A DNA stretch of 45,270 nucleotides from an uncultured Prevotella sp. (GCA_900315765.1 ONAK01000022.1:1-45270); one strand, 5' to 3'. Positions 37,694-45,177 are shown, counted from the stretch's first letter. Program-made: numbers and translations. The notes: generated from the letters alone by a model not told the origin.

Positions 37694-38068
37694 ATGAAAA
37701 AGTTACTACTTATTGCTGCAGTTTGCTTACTGTCATTAAACGCACCTGCAGACTGTGACTTACTGGCACCATCAAGTGTAAGAAATAAATCGTTAGAAGT
37801 TCAACAATCATCTGATTGGGAATATGTTGGCAATATAGTAGGGATTTCGAATGGGGGGGCTACCTATAATGGAAAACTCTATTATAGAGTAATAGGACAA
37901 AGAGAATTCTTTCAAGTAAGATACATCTATGATATTCTTACAGGAAAAGAAAAAACAAGTAGTGTCACCTTGGGAAATTTTGTCTTTAGAGGAAAACAAT
38001 ATAACGCAAAATTTGAAAGAGAAGCTATTGGTTGGACTACTTCTGAAACTTATTATTTTAACTTGTAA
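37694..38068 (+). CDS. small exported protein 1
   Basis: A 124-residue protein with a signal peptide (MKKLLLIAAVCLLSLNAPA) and a mature domain of about 105 residues predicted to be beta-rich (WEYVGNIVGISNGGATYNGKLYYRV). The beta-strand pattern suggests a small lipocalin- or jelly-roll-like fold; there is no enzyme motif and no lipobox at the cleavage site. First of three consecutive exported proteins, 5 bp from the next. Function unknown. Confidence 0.8.
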   Translation: MKKLLLIAAVCLLSLNAPADCDLLAPSSVRNKSLEVQQSSDWEYVGNIVGISNGGATYNGKLYYRVIGQREFFQVRYIYDILTGKEKTSSVTLGNFVFRGKQYNAKFEREAIGWTTSETYYFNL

Positions 38069-38073
38069 ACAAA

Positions 38074-38463
38074 ATGAAAAGACTTTTCTTTATTACATCA
38101 TTTTTGATGTTATATCTTACAATACAAGCGCAGACATTTGTTTGCACAGATTACAACTATTATGGTTCACTTTTAACACCTCAGAAGGTACAAAAAGAAA
38201 AAGCTAAGTTTTTGGGGTCAAAAGCGACCTTGGTCTTTTTTGACAAAAGCCTTAAGTTCTCCTCTACTACAAATGGAAAAACGGAATCTATTGTCATGGA
38301 TAAGATCACTGACAACGAATATCAGATAATAGAAAGGAGAGGAAACGATGTTAATAAGGTGGTCCTGAAATTAAACAAATGGGTTGAATATATTCGATCG
38401 TTTACTATAGTTGGCTATAAGAATAATTCTTTAGAAGGAACATTGACATATAAACGAGATTAA
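38074..38463 (+). CDS. small exported protein 2
   Basis: A 129-residue protein with signal peptide MKRLFFITSFLMLYLTIQAQ. The mature part is basic and beta-rich (KATLVFFDKSLKFSSTTNGKTESIVMDKITDNEYQII), not clearly homologous to its neighbours. It has two cysteines at most and no catalytic motif. Position in the same transcript suggests that it works with the other two exported proteins. Confidence 0.8.
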   Translation: MKRLFFITSFLMLYLTIQAQTFVCTDYNYYGSLLTPQKVQKEKAKFLGSKATLVFFDKSLKFSSTTNGKTESIVMDKITDNEYQIIERRGNDVNKVVLKLNKWVEYIRSFTIVGYKNNSLEGTLTYKRD

Positions 38464-38478
38464 CAACAAATGAACTGT

Positions 38479-39015
38479 ATGAAAAAAATATTCCTTTGCT
38501 TCATTCTTAGTGCGTTTGCAATAACCACTGATGCACAGTCTATTGGGAGCTTTCTTGATTTCTATTTGGGACAATCTATTTCTGAAGTTCGCAGTATTAC
38601 AAATTCAAAATATTCATCTGCAAGTTGGGATGGTAATCGATGCATCATAAAAAATATAAGCCTTGCGGGAGAGCATTTTGACAATTTATATATTGAGTTC
38701 CAAAATGGATACATTAATGAAGCATGGTTTAATAAAACTTCTACTTCAAGTGGTAGCTTATCCCATCTAACAAATTATTTGAATGCCCAAGCTGAAGTAC
38801 ACAAAAAAATAATCGCTCGCCTATACTCTGCATACGTATCAAAATATGGAAAGGAAACTGTAATGACAGATCAGTCTATAACCTGGAGAAGTCCCAATGG
38901 TAATAGTGTTACAATTTCATTGGAGGTACATTCTGATGATATGGGATTTGGAGATTATATTGGCTCAATTTTAACTAGAGTTGAATACACTCGTTCATCA
39001 TATGGAAATTACTAA
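38479..39015 (+). CDS. small exported protein 3
   Basis: A 178-residue protein with signal peptide MKKIFLCFILSAFAITTDAQ; an upstream ATG at 38470 would add three residues. The mature domain begins SIGSFLDFYLGQSISEVRSI, a pattern seen in small periplasmic proteins where a helix is followed by beta strands, and ends in a beta-rich, Ser/Tyr-rich segment. Function unknown. A terminator follows, so the operon has three genes. Confidence 0.8.
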   Translation: MKKIFLCFILSAFAITTDAQSIGSFLDFYLGQSISEVRSITNSKYSSASWDGNRCIIKNISLAGEHFDNLYIEFQNGYINEAWFNKTSTSSGSLSHLTNYLNAQAEVHKKIIARLYSAYVSKYGKETVMTDQSITWRSPNGNSVTISLEVHSDDMGFGDYIGSILTRVEYTRSSYGNY

Positions 39016-39052
39016 GAATTAATGCGTGCGTTATTCCATCTTCCCACGCCCA

Positions 39053-39101
39053 CCCAGCCACCCATTTCAATAAAATAATCGTAGTGAGTGGTTGGGTTTT
39101 T
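39053..39101 (+). terminator. terminator of the exported-protein operon
   Basis: CCCAGCCAC (39053-39061) pairs with GTGGTTGGG (39088-39096, one G-U) and is followed by TTTTTAATTT. Confidence 0.7.
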
Positions 39102-39137
39102 AATTTACTATAAGTAGCTACAGCAAGTTCCATTTCA

Positions 39138-39167
39138 TACATTTAGAAGGATATTTTGTACAAGAGC
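39138..39167 (+). promoter_or_regulatory. putative LytTR-binding direct repeat, site B
   Basis: TACATTTAG (39138-39146) and TACAAGAGC (39159-39167) are again 21 bp apart. The site lies 35 bp before the -7 box of the lytTR gene, exactly 10 bp (one helical turn) closer than site A is to its promoter. Confidence 0.6.
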
Positions 39168-39202
39168 ATAACAATAATGGTTGTCATTCAGAATAGAAAT
39201 AC

Positions 39203-39210
39203 TATCTTTG
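39203..39210 (+). promoter_or_regulatory. promoter of the LytTR-transpeptidase operon
   Basis: TATCTTTG with an upstream TTG (39181-39183) 19 bp away; the GTG start follows 19 nt downstream. Confidence 0.7.
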
Positions 39211-39229
39211 CAAACAAAACAATAGACCT

Positions 39230-39613
39230 GTGAGTTACAAAGTACTAATCATATCAAACTCAAATGAACTCGTAAGGGTAAGACCAGAACGAATCGTTTA
39301 CGTAGTGTCTGATGGGAACTACTCCACAATGGTACTGCATGATAAAACGGAACAGGTGTTTACTATGAATCTTGCTCACTTCCAGCAGATGATTGAAGAA
39401 CAGCTTGGAAGGGATGCTATGACTTTTATCAGAATCGGTAAACAGTTAATAGTGAATCGTGCGTACATCTTTAAGATTAATCCAAATAAACAACAGCTGA
39501 TTATGTCAGACATGGACGTAAACATTGCCTTTGACCTACAGGCTTCTAAGGAGGCTCTTAAACAGTTGAAGGCTTTAATTGAATCAGAAATAGGAAAGGA
39601 GGCTAAACTATGA
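39230..39613 (+). CDS. stand-alone LytTR DNA-binding regulator
   Basis: A 127-residue protein made almost only of a LytTR domain (about residues 12-108: RPERIVYVVSDGNYSTMVL...TFIRIGKQLIVNRAYIFKINPNKQQLIMSD). It has no receiver domain, so it is not a phospho-responsive response regulator. The start is GTG at 39230. It overlaps the transpeptidase gene by 4 bp (ATGA). Direct repeats of LytTR geometry precede both this operon and the exported-protein operon, so it probably controls both. Confidence 0.9.
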   Translation: MSYKVLIISNSNELVRVRPERIVYVVSDGNYSTMVLHDKTEQVFTMNLAHFQQMIEEQLGRDAMTFIRIGKQLIVNRAYIFKINPNKQQLIMSDMDVNIAFDLQASKEALKQLKALIESEIGKEAKL

Positions 39614-40884
39614 TAGATGATGAATTACAAGTGCTGGGTGAAAAACGTAAACTTAGCAAACACGATAGATGGATGATTGGCTTTTTACTATTAGTAATAG
39701 CAGTGGCCTTAGGCGTTGGATTCCTTTGGTTCTTATATCCTCAACAGCCAGAGATAGCAGAAAAGGGAAAGGGAGATTCTACCATCATACCTGAACTTCA
39801 ATCTGCAGCTGATTCTCTGTTGAATGCAGAACTAATGGAGATTAATGGCCTACAGGGACAGGTGATCGTGATGGAAGTACAGACTGGTGAGATATTGGCT
39901 ATGGTTGGCTTAGAGCGTAATTATGAAGGTAAATACCAACCATGCCAGAACTTTGCTTATCAGCAAGAATTAGGATCTTTAATGAAGACTGCGTCACTAC
40001 TTGTTGCGCTCGAAACAGGAAAAGCTGATCTCTCAGACATTGTAGATGCTGGTGAAGGAATCTGGGATGTTGGTAATGCCTGGCTGATGAAAGACCATAA
40101 TTGGCGTAGAGGTGGATATGGAAAAATTACGCTTGAAAGGGCTTTGGGAGTTAGCTCAAATATTGGAATCAGCAAGACGATTTGGGAGCTATTCAAAGGA
40201 CATGAACAGGATTATTTCAAGATGCTTGACGCTATGAGCTTTGGGCAGCCAAATAGCATTGACGGAATAGATAGCTTACGCCCTTCTGTTTTCAGTTCAC
40301 CTAAAGATCCTTCTTGGATAAATTATGATATGCTCTGGAGTTCGATAGGCTATAACCGAAAGATTGCGCCAATACAGATGCTAACTTTCTATAATGCTAT
40401 AGCTAATAATGGTAAAATGATGAAGCCTACATTGAATGTTGGCGATACAGAGGTTATAAATCCACATATAGCACGTAAGGAGAATATTACCAAAATACAA
40501 ACCGCATTAGAGCATGTGGTAAGCCAAGGGCTAGGTAAGAAAGCTGGGACACAGTTGCTTAAAGTTGCAGGAAAGACTGGTACCTCACAGATAGGAGAAT
40601 ATTATTATGGTGAAGAAAGCTATGTTTCTGAATATCAACTTGGTTTTTGTGGCTATTTCCCTGCTGATAAGCCTAAGTACAGTATGATTGTAAGTTTGAA
40701 TAAGCTTGGACTACCTGCAAGTGGTGGTGGTATGGCAGGCGTAGTATTTCACAATGTCATGGAATGGATGATTACCCATGGAATGTTACCACTCTCAATA
40801 ATAGACGAGGCTACGGGTGATACTATTAATATCGCTCCAAATAATATCAATGCTATCTCGGACTCACTCAGTAAAGAACAATAA
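39610..40884 (+). CDS. membrane-anchored penicillin-binding transpeptidase
   Basis: A 424-residue protein with one membrane segment (about 22-43) and a transpeptidase domain. The three active-site motifs are intact: SxxK as SLMK (Ser123-Lys126), SxN as SSN (182-184), and KTGT (322-325). The dimerisation/pedestal domain found in class B PBPs is missing, since the catalytic domain starts at about residue 83. It should cross-link peptidoglycan and bind beta-lactams. Coupled to a LytTR regulator on a mobile element, it may be an accessory, regulated PBP acting on the host wall or protecting against a wall-targeting agent. Confidence 0.9.
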   Translation: MIDDELQVLGEKRKLSKHDRWMIGFLLLVIAVALGVGFLWFLYPQQPEIAEKGKGDSTIIPELQSAADSLLNAELMEINGLQGQVIVMEVQTGEILAMVGLERNYEGKYQPCQNFAYQQELGSLMKTASLLVALETGKADLSDIVDAGEGIWDVGNAWLMKDHNWRRGGYGKITLERALGVSSNIGISKTIWELFKGHEQDYFKMLDAMSFGQPNSIDGIDSLRPSVFSSPKDPSWINYDMLWSSIGYNRKIAPIQMLTFYNAIANNGKMMKPTLNVGDTEVINPHIARKENITKIQTALEHVVSQGLGKKAGTQLLKVAGKTGTSQIGEYYYGEESYVSEYQLGFCGYFPADKPKYSMIVSLNKLGLPASGGGMAGVVFHNVMEWMITHGMLPLSIIDEATGDTINIAPNNINAISDSLSKEQ

Positions 40885-40899
40885 AGCAGATTCACTAAA

Positions 40900-41454
40900 A
40901 TGACCAATAAAGATATTAAGTTACCTCTAAAGGAAAAGCAGGTAGGCACAGAAATGAAAGATGCTCTAACAGATATTCTTGAAGAGCTGGGCTACAAATA
41001 TGAGCTTGACGAAGATGGCTCTATTAACTTCTTCTTGAATCTATATGATTATACAGACGAAGTTAGATCTATTGTCGAAGGTGTTGAGTTCTATATTATG
41101 TTTAATGAAGAATGCCGTATCATAACCGTCAACGAAGGCTGCTGGAAACAGATTAAGTCAGATGACTATGATGAAGCAGGAAGACTATTGGAAGCCATTA
41201 ATCGTGCGAATTCAGGATTCCATGTTACATCTTACATTAGTTTAAATAGTGAAACACATCTGACAGAGGTTTATAGCTCAACACATTATCCTTATCTCCC
41301 TAACAAAGAGTATCTGAAAGAACAGCTTGACAACAAAATCTGTGAAATCATATTTGCTAATAAGATTATTAATCAATTTATGGAAGAGGCTACAAACGAA
41401 GATGCTTGCCAATTGTTTGCTGAAGCTATGCTAAGACACCAAAAAGTGAATTAG
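40900..41454 (+). CDS. acidic cytoplasmic protein, possibly YbjN-like
   Basis: A 184-residue acidic protein without a signal peptide. The pattern (DILEELGYKYELDEDGSINFFLNLYD...VEFYIMFNEECRIITVNEGCW...LLEAINRANSG) resembles YbjN/type III chaperone-like alpha-beta domains in layout, but the match is by eye. It starts 15 bp after the transpeptidase gene, so it belongs to the same operon. A chaperone or adaptor role would fit, but is inference. Confidence 0.7.
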   Translation: MTNKDIKLPLKEKQVGTEMKDALTDILEELGYKYELDEDGSINFFLNLYDYTDEVRSIVEGVEFYIMFNEECRIITVNEGCWKQIKSDDYDEAGRLLEAINRANSGFHVTSYISLNSETHLTEVYSSTHYPYLPNKEYLKEQLDNKICEIIFANKIINQFMEEATNEDACQLFAEAMLRHQKVN

Positions 41455-41492
41455 CGATAAAATATATGTTCAACTAAATAATAATAAAAATT

Positions 41493-41738
41493 ATGGAGTA
41501 TCAATTTACCAGAACGTACGAAACTTATTATGACTGCTATGTTGAAGCAGATTCATTAGAAGAAGCCATTGAATTTTTGAACAATTGTGATGATTTGGAA
41601 TGGGAGCAGGCGTGTGATGCGCAAGGAGAACCTCTACAAGCCCATTCAAAAACAACATGGGCATTATTAAATGAAAATGGAGAAGAAGTAGAAGAAGGAG
41701 ATTTACAAGAATGGAACGGTAAAGCTTTCATAGGGTAA
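41493..41738 (+). CDS. small acidic protein
   Basis: An 81-residue, strongly acidic protein (MEYQFTRTYETYYDCYVEADSLEEAIEFLNN...). The first half, strands followed by a D/E-x-EEAI helix, is similar in style to DpnD/PcfM-like small proteins of mobile elements. It follows the acidic protein gene by 38 bp and probably ends the LytTR operon. Function unknown. Confidence 0.65.
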   Translation: MEYQFTRTYETYYDCYVEADSLEEAIEFLNNCDDLEWEQACDAQGEPLQAHSKTTWALLNENGEEVEEGDLQEWNGKAFIG

Positions 41739-41762
41739 GTTTACAGATTGAATGATTTCACT

Positions 41763-41789
41763 TACCTTTGAATCACGGAAATCAAAGGT
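41763..41789 (+). promoter_or_regulatory. -7 box inside an 8-bp inverted repeat
   Basis: TACCTTTG (41763-41770) overlaps ACCTTTGA (41764-41771), whose perfect complement TCAAAGGT is at 41782-41789. Either a repressor site over the promoter or a hairpin at the very 5' end of the transcript. Confidence 0.5.
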
Positions 41790-41795
41790 TTGTTG

Positions 41796-42002
41796 ATGGT
41801 GACCCGTATGGAGCTGCCTAAAGAGGCGCATGACCACATTGTCATTACAGGCATTGAAAGGAATGCGCCTTACTTTACTAATTTGATCGGCTTTAAGAAC
41901 GATGAAGCATTTGGTAAAGTAATGGCTAATGCCGCAAAAAGTAGATTTATATACCCTTTAGTAAAAATATCACTAACAAATCTAGCTGTTAGGGTAAAAT
42001 AA
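41796..42002 (+). CDS. possible small protein
   Basis: A 68-codon ORF from ATG 41796 (MVTRMELPKEAHDHIVITG...), 26 nt after a good -7 box. The composition is protein-like (IERNAPYFTNLIGFKNDEAFGKVM), but the C-terminus looks odd and the region after it is decayed, so it may be a truncated gene. No family recognised. Confidence 0.35.
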   Translation: MVTRMELPKEAHDHIVITGIERNAPYFTNLIGFKNDEAFGKVMANAAKSRFIYPLVKISLTNLAVRVK

Positions 42003-42661
42003 TTGCAGGAGAGCCACTTCTGGACAGTCTTTTGATGTTTCAGATTTTTTAACTGTGACTTGGTCTGGAGTGATAATATATTAGTTACAGATCAGTTGAG
42101 AAAAAAGGATAGTGCCAAAATCAGGCTGACTTCTATATAGTTTAGTCAAAGAACATATTTTTTCAGATCATACTATAGAAGTTTGAAAAATATTCTTTGG
42201 ACTGAAAATGCACTTTGTTCGTCGTATTTGGGTACAGTCATAAACTCTTGGAATAATGGTGTTTCAAACGAACATCAAGCTAAGATAGAGGCAACTTGAA
42301 TAAGGTGCACTTCACTAATCTATACTAGAAGAACATACACAGTCAGCATAGATTTTTAATGAGGCTAAAAAATAGCTAGAACCACTTGAAAAAGCGAAAA
42401 AGGAAATGCCGTTGAAATCCCTGTGAGATAATAAGTGATCAAAAACAGGCATCACTTGAATAGAATTACCAGATAATCGGTTATCATTATATATTGGGAC
42501 AAAGGGAAGGGTCTATATGGCTCTTTTCTTTTGATATATAGTGTAACTGAAAATTACAGATTATCCTCTTTATATAAGAAAAATGGAAAACGGTTACATG
42601 CTCATTTGGTAATCGTAGATTCAATATTTTAGTAGATCGTTCTTTCTCAATATAAATATTG
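42003..42661. other. ORF-less tract, probably decayed
   Basis: About 650 bp with no ORF on either strand. Short coding-like stretches are interrupted by stops: for example EAKK-stop-LEPLEKAKKEMPLKSL near 42,361-42,425. The hexamer CTTGAA recurs in it (CACTTGAA near 42,384 and 42,452; CAACTTGAATA near 42,293). A hairpin with T-rich tail at 42501-42531 would end any transcript crossing it. It is either a gene remnant or a structured RNA region. Confidence 0.5.
42501..42531 (+). terminator. hairpin before helicase B
   Basis: Thirteen-base arms (42501-42513 and 42519-42531) pair fully if G-U is allowed, around a TATAT loop; the 3' arm is itself T-rich. Confidence 0.55.
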
Positions 42662-44521
42662 ATGACTATGATAGAAAAAATGAAAATTGAGTCCAATGAT
42701 GGATTCTTACATTTAGAAGACTTACCACACAACTGCATATTCAATAAGGTTGTTACAGGTTGTGGTGGAACTACTGTTGTTTTACAGAACGCAGAAGATT
42801 ACGTGATTGCAGTTCCTACTACGGAGCTAATCATTAACAAAACAGATATTACTATGGCTGGTATCTCTAAACAGTCCTACAAAGGGATAAGACCATTCGG
42901 GCTATTCGGTAGGTTTGATGATGTCGTGAAGCGGGAACTCCAAGATTATCTAAATACCCCTGGCATTAAAAAGATAATGTGCACCTATGACAAAGTACCG
43001 AAGTTGATGGAATACATTCAACCTTCAAACTACAGATTACTGATAGACGAATATCACTGCTTACTCAAAGCCTACTCTTACAGACAGAAAGCTATTAATG
43101 GTGTCTTAGACAATTACAGACGATTCAAGTCCTTCTGCTTTATGTCTGCGACTCCAATCCTTCCATCTTTTAAGCCTAATTGTTTAGCTGATGTGAAAGA
43201 GATACAAGCAGACTGGGGGGACTCTATAGAGAAATTGACAGTAGAGCTTCAACAAACCAACAAACCATATGCTTTAGTTGCCAATATCATCAACGCCTAT
43301 AGACGTGACGGTTTCATCACTTCAGAGGAAGGAATTAGAAGCCATGAAGCCTTTTTTTTCATTAATAGCGTAACCGATATTGTAGCAATATTGAAACACT
43401 GTAATCTCAGTAATGATGAAGTGAGGATTGTCTGTGCCTGCAATGAAGAAAACGAGAAGAAGCTAAATTTTCAGGGATATACCATTAGTAATAGCAGGAG
43501 TCCCAACAAGATGTTCAACTTCATCACCTCCAAGTCTTTTGAGGGCGCAGATTACCATAGTAAAACTGGACTATGCTTTGTCGTCAGCACTCAGTCTAAT
43601 CCTCATACTCAGGCTAGCATAGATACAGATATTCCACAGATTGCAGGCCGTATCAGGACAAAGGATAATCCATTTAGAAACTTCATGGTTCATATATTCA
43701 ACACTAATTACAAGAAACTCAATCTTGATATGACCTATGAACAGATGGAAGCTAAGACCAATGCCGCATTAGAGAAAGCACAAAAAACCGTAGAATTCTT
43801 CAACAGTGCAACAGACAAGGACGTAAAAGACAATCTCAGGGACAACTTAATGCAGAATCTTAATAAGTGGTACATGAGCTATGACAGAATTAAAGACCAA
43901 TTCTTATTGAATGATATTCTACCTAAATTGGAACTGTACAATTATCTGGTGAATAAAAGGATATACAAAGACGGAATAAGTGTTTCCAAAAGTTATGAGA
44001 ATAACGGAATTGAAACCTCTGTTGAAGATTACTTAAATGTAGAAGACTCTATTTCTACCCAAAAAATTTCATTTAAAGAGGCTTTCTTTCATTATGCCAG
44101 AATCATGTCTGAGGATCCTAACTCCCCTGCTCTTTCTTTACTGGAAGAACAACAACCATTAGTAAGACCTGCATACCACAACTTAGGTGTCGAGAGAGTT
44201 AGAAATCTCAGATATATTAAGAAGTCTGTTGAAGCTGCGCTAAGTTGTCTGGATGATGATAAGACTAAAGAACAGAAGTTGGCCCAATTGATAGTAAGGC
44301 TCATTCCAACAGCAACAACAATCACTGTGTCAAACGCTTTAGACAAATTGTCTCAGGCATACAGCGAAATAGGAATCAGCAGACAGCCCAAGTCAAAAGA
44401 CCTGCACCAATGGTTTGATTGTTCACCCCCATATACTAAACGGATAGATGGAAAAGTAAAAAAGGTAGTAGATATTTACCGTTCAAAGTTTATCTTTGAG
44501 CCCAAACATAAAACCGTATGA
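42662..44521 (+). CDS. SF2-helicase-like protein with degenerate P-loop (B)
   Basis: A 619-residue paralogue of the protein at 33,494. Motif I-like TGCGGT at 32-37 has Gly in place of the GKT Lys; the following strand is YVIAVPTTELI. Motif II is LLIDEYH (Asp129-Glu130), motif III MSATP (161-165), motif IV-like FFFINSVTDI, motif V-like TSKSFEGADYHS and motif VI QIAGRIR (326-332). The I-II and II-III spacings equal those of protein A within one residue. A C-terminal winged-helix-like tail (KSKDLHQWFDCSPPYTKRIDGK) is present. ATG 42662 is used; the longer frame starts at TTG. It overlaps the next gene by ATGA. Confidence 0.8.
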   Translation: MTMIEKMKIESNDGFLHLEDLPHNCIFNKVVTGCGGTTVVLQNAEDYVIAVPTTELIINKTDITMAGISKQSYKGIRPFGLFGRFDDVVKRELQDYLNTPGIKKIMCTYDKVPKLMEYIQPSNYRLLIDEYHCLLKAYSYRQKAINGVLDNYRRFKSFCFMSATPILPSFKPNCLADVKEIQADWGDSIEKLTVELQQTNKPYALVANIINAYRRDGFITSEEGIRSHEAFFFINSVTDIVAILKHCNLSNDEVRIVCACNEENEKKLNFQGYTISNSRSPNKMFNFITSKSFEGADYHSKTGLCFVVSTQSNPHTQASIDTDIPQIAGRIRTKDNPFRNFMVHIFNTNYKKLNLDMTYEQMEAKTNAALEKAQKTVEFFNSATDKDVKDNLRDNLMQNLNKWYMSYDRIKDQFLLNDILPKLELYNYLVNKRIYKDGISVSKSYENNGIETSVEDYLNVEDSISTQKISFKEAFFHYARIMSEDPNSPALSLLEEQQPLVRPAYHNLGVERVRNLRYIKKSVEAALSCLDDDKTKEQKLAQLIVRLIPTATTITVSNALDKLSQAYSEIGISRQPKSKDLHQWFDCSPPYTKRIDGKVKKVVDIYRSKFIFEPKHKTV

Positions 44522-44892
44522 TAACCATGCTATATTTTTTAAAGAGCGGAGACTACTGTAAGGTGGGATTCTCCAGAGACGCTAAAGCATTTTTCAGCAG
44601 GATGAGGACATATCTAACGCATAATCCTTCGTTCTAGGTTTTAGATATACGTAAGGGAGATATGGATACAGAAAAAGAGATACACACTGCCCAGATATGG
44701 CTAGACTATTTCAAAATAAAACCAAAGAATGGCATTGAAGATTACTTCTATAACAGAAATAAGAAGGCCAATAAGGCCATTGTTGAAAGATACGAAAAGA
44801 CTCCATACCTGAACTTCATTAGATATTTCAGCACGGAGTCTAATTTGGAACTCTCAGAAACACAGCACGAAAAGTGGAGAGTCCATGAATGA
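44518..44892 (+). pseudogene. T5orf172/GIY-YIG-like gene split by an in-frame TAG
   Basis: The frame from ATG 44518 reads MITMLYFLKSGDYCKVGFSR...THNPSF, then TAG (44635-44637), then continues in frame VLDIRKGDMDTEKEIHTAQIW to the stop at 44892. The joined text fits the T5orf172/MUG113 branch of GIY-YIG-like domains (YFLKSG-YCKVGFS, then EKEIH). One point change from CAG or GAG would restore a 124-residue protein. TAG is a normal stop for other genes of the element, so recoding is unlikely. It is coupled to helicase B by an ATGA overlap. Confidence 0.7.
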
Positions 44893-44913
44893 ATGAGACT
44901 ACCGTAAAAATTG

Positions 44914-44960
44914 AAGGGACATAATTCGTTAGAAATACGGATTATATCCCTTTTCTTTTT
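44914..44960 (+). terminator. terminator of the helicase B operon
   Basis: A stem of about 15 bp with mismatches (44914-44928 with 44938-44952) is followed by TTTCTTTTTTTT. The right-hand coding part of the element ends here. Confidence 0.85.
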
Positions 44961-45016
44961 TTTGTCACATTTCGATTATTTAACTGAATAATAGCTGTTT
45001 TTTCATAAGAAAGTGA

Positions 45017-45024
45017 TACCTTTG
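45017..45024 (+). promoter_or_regulatory. outward-facing promoter at the right end
   Basis: TACCTTTG followed by CAGAGC, with no ORF behind it. It points across attR into the displaced tRNA terminator. Confidence 0.55.
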
Positions 45025-45118
45025 CAGAGCATTCCAAAGTTTACTTATAGTTTACCAAGGATAAGCAATAGAGATCATTAACATGGTGATAATCAACAGG
45101 ATATAGGGCTCTCAGAAG

Positions 45119-45164
45119 AGATTGTGGTTCTGAATGTCGTGGGTTCGAGTCCCACCGGGCACCC
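45119..45164 (+). repeat. attR, 46-bp direct repeat
   Basis: A perfect copy of 30493-30538, the anticodon-to-3'-end part of tRNA-His. The bases before it do not restore the 5' half of the tRNA, so this copy is not a functional tRNA gene. Confidence 0.92.
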
Positions 45165-45177
45165 AAAATAGAAAAAT

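Larger units (their letters stand above)
30493..45164. mobile_element. 14.6-kb integrative element in tRNA-His
   Basis: Bounded by perfect 46-bp direct repeats of the tRNA-His 3' end, with a tyrosine recombinase gene just inside the left repeat. Its genes look more AT-rich, with more AGA/AGG arginine codons, than the flanks. Contents: tyrosine and serine recombinases, two degenerate-P-loop SF2 helicase-like proteins, DUF3871, and a LytTR/transpeptidase/exported-protein cargo. No relaxase, type IV secretion, capsid or terminase gene is seen, so spread would need a helper. Confidence 0.92.

Noticed and set aside
41790-41795. Upstream start of the small ORF at 41796
   Set aside because: The two upstream codons are TTG; the first ATG is at 41796, after the promoter hairpin.
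44518-44892. TAG recoded as glutamine in the element
   Set aside because: TAG is the natural stop of helicase A, DUF3871 and the 184-residue gene, so amber recoding is not supported; a nonsense mutation is simpler.
30493-45164. Conjugative element or prophage
   Set aside because: No relaxase, coupling protein, Tra, capsid, portal or terminase signature in any ORF.
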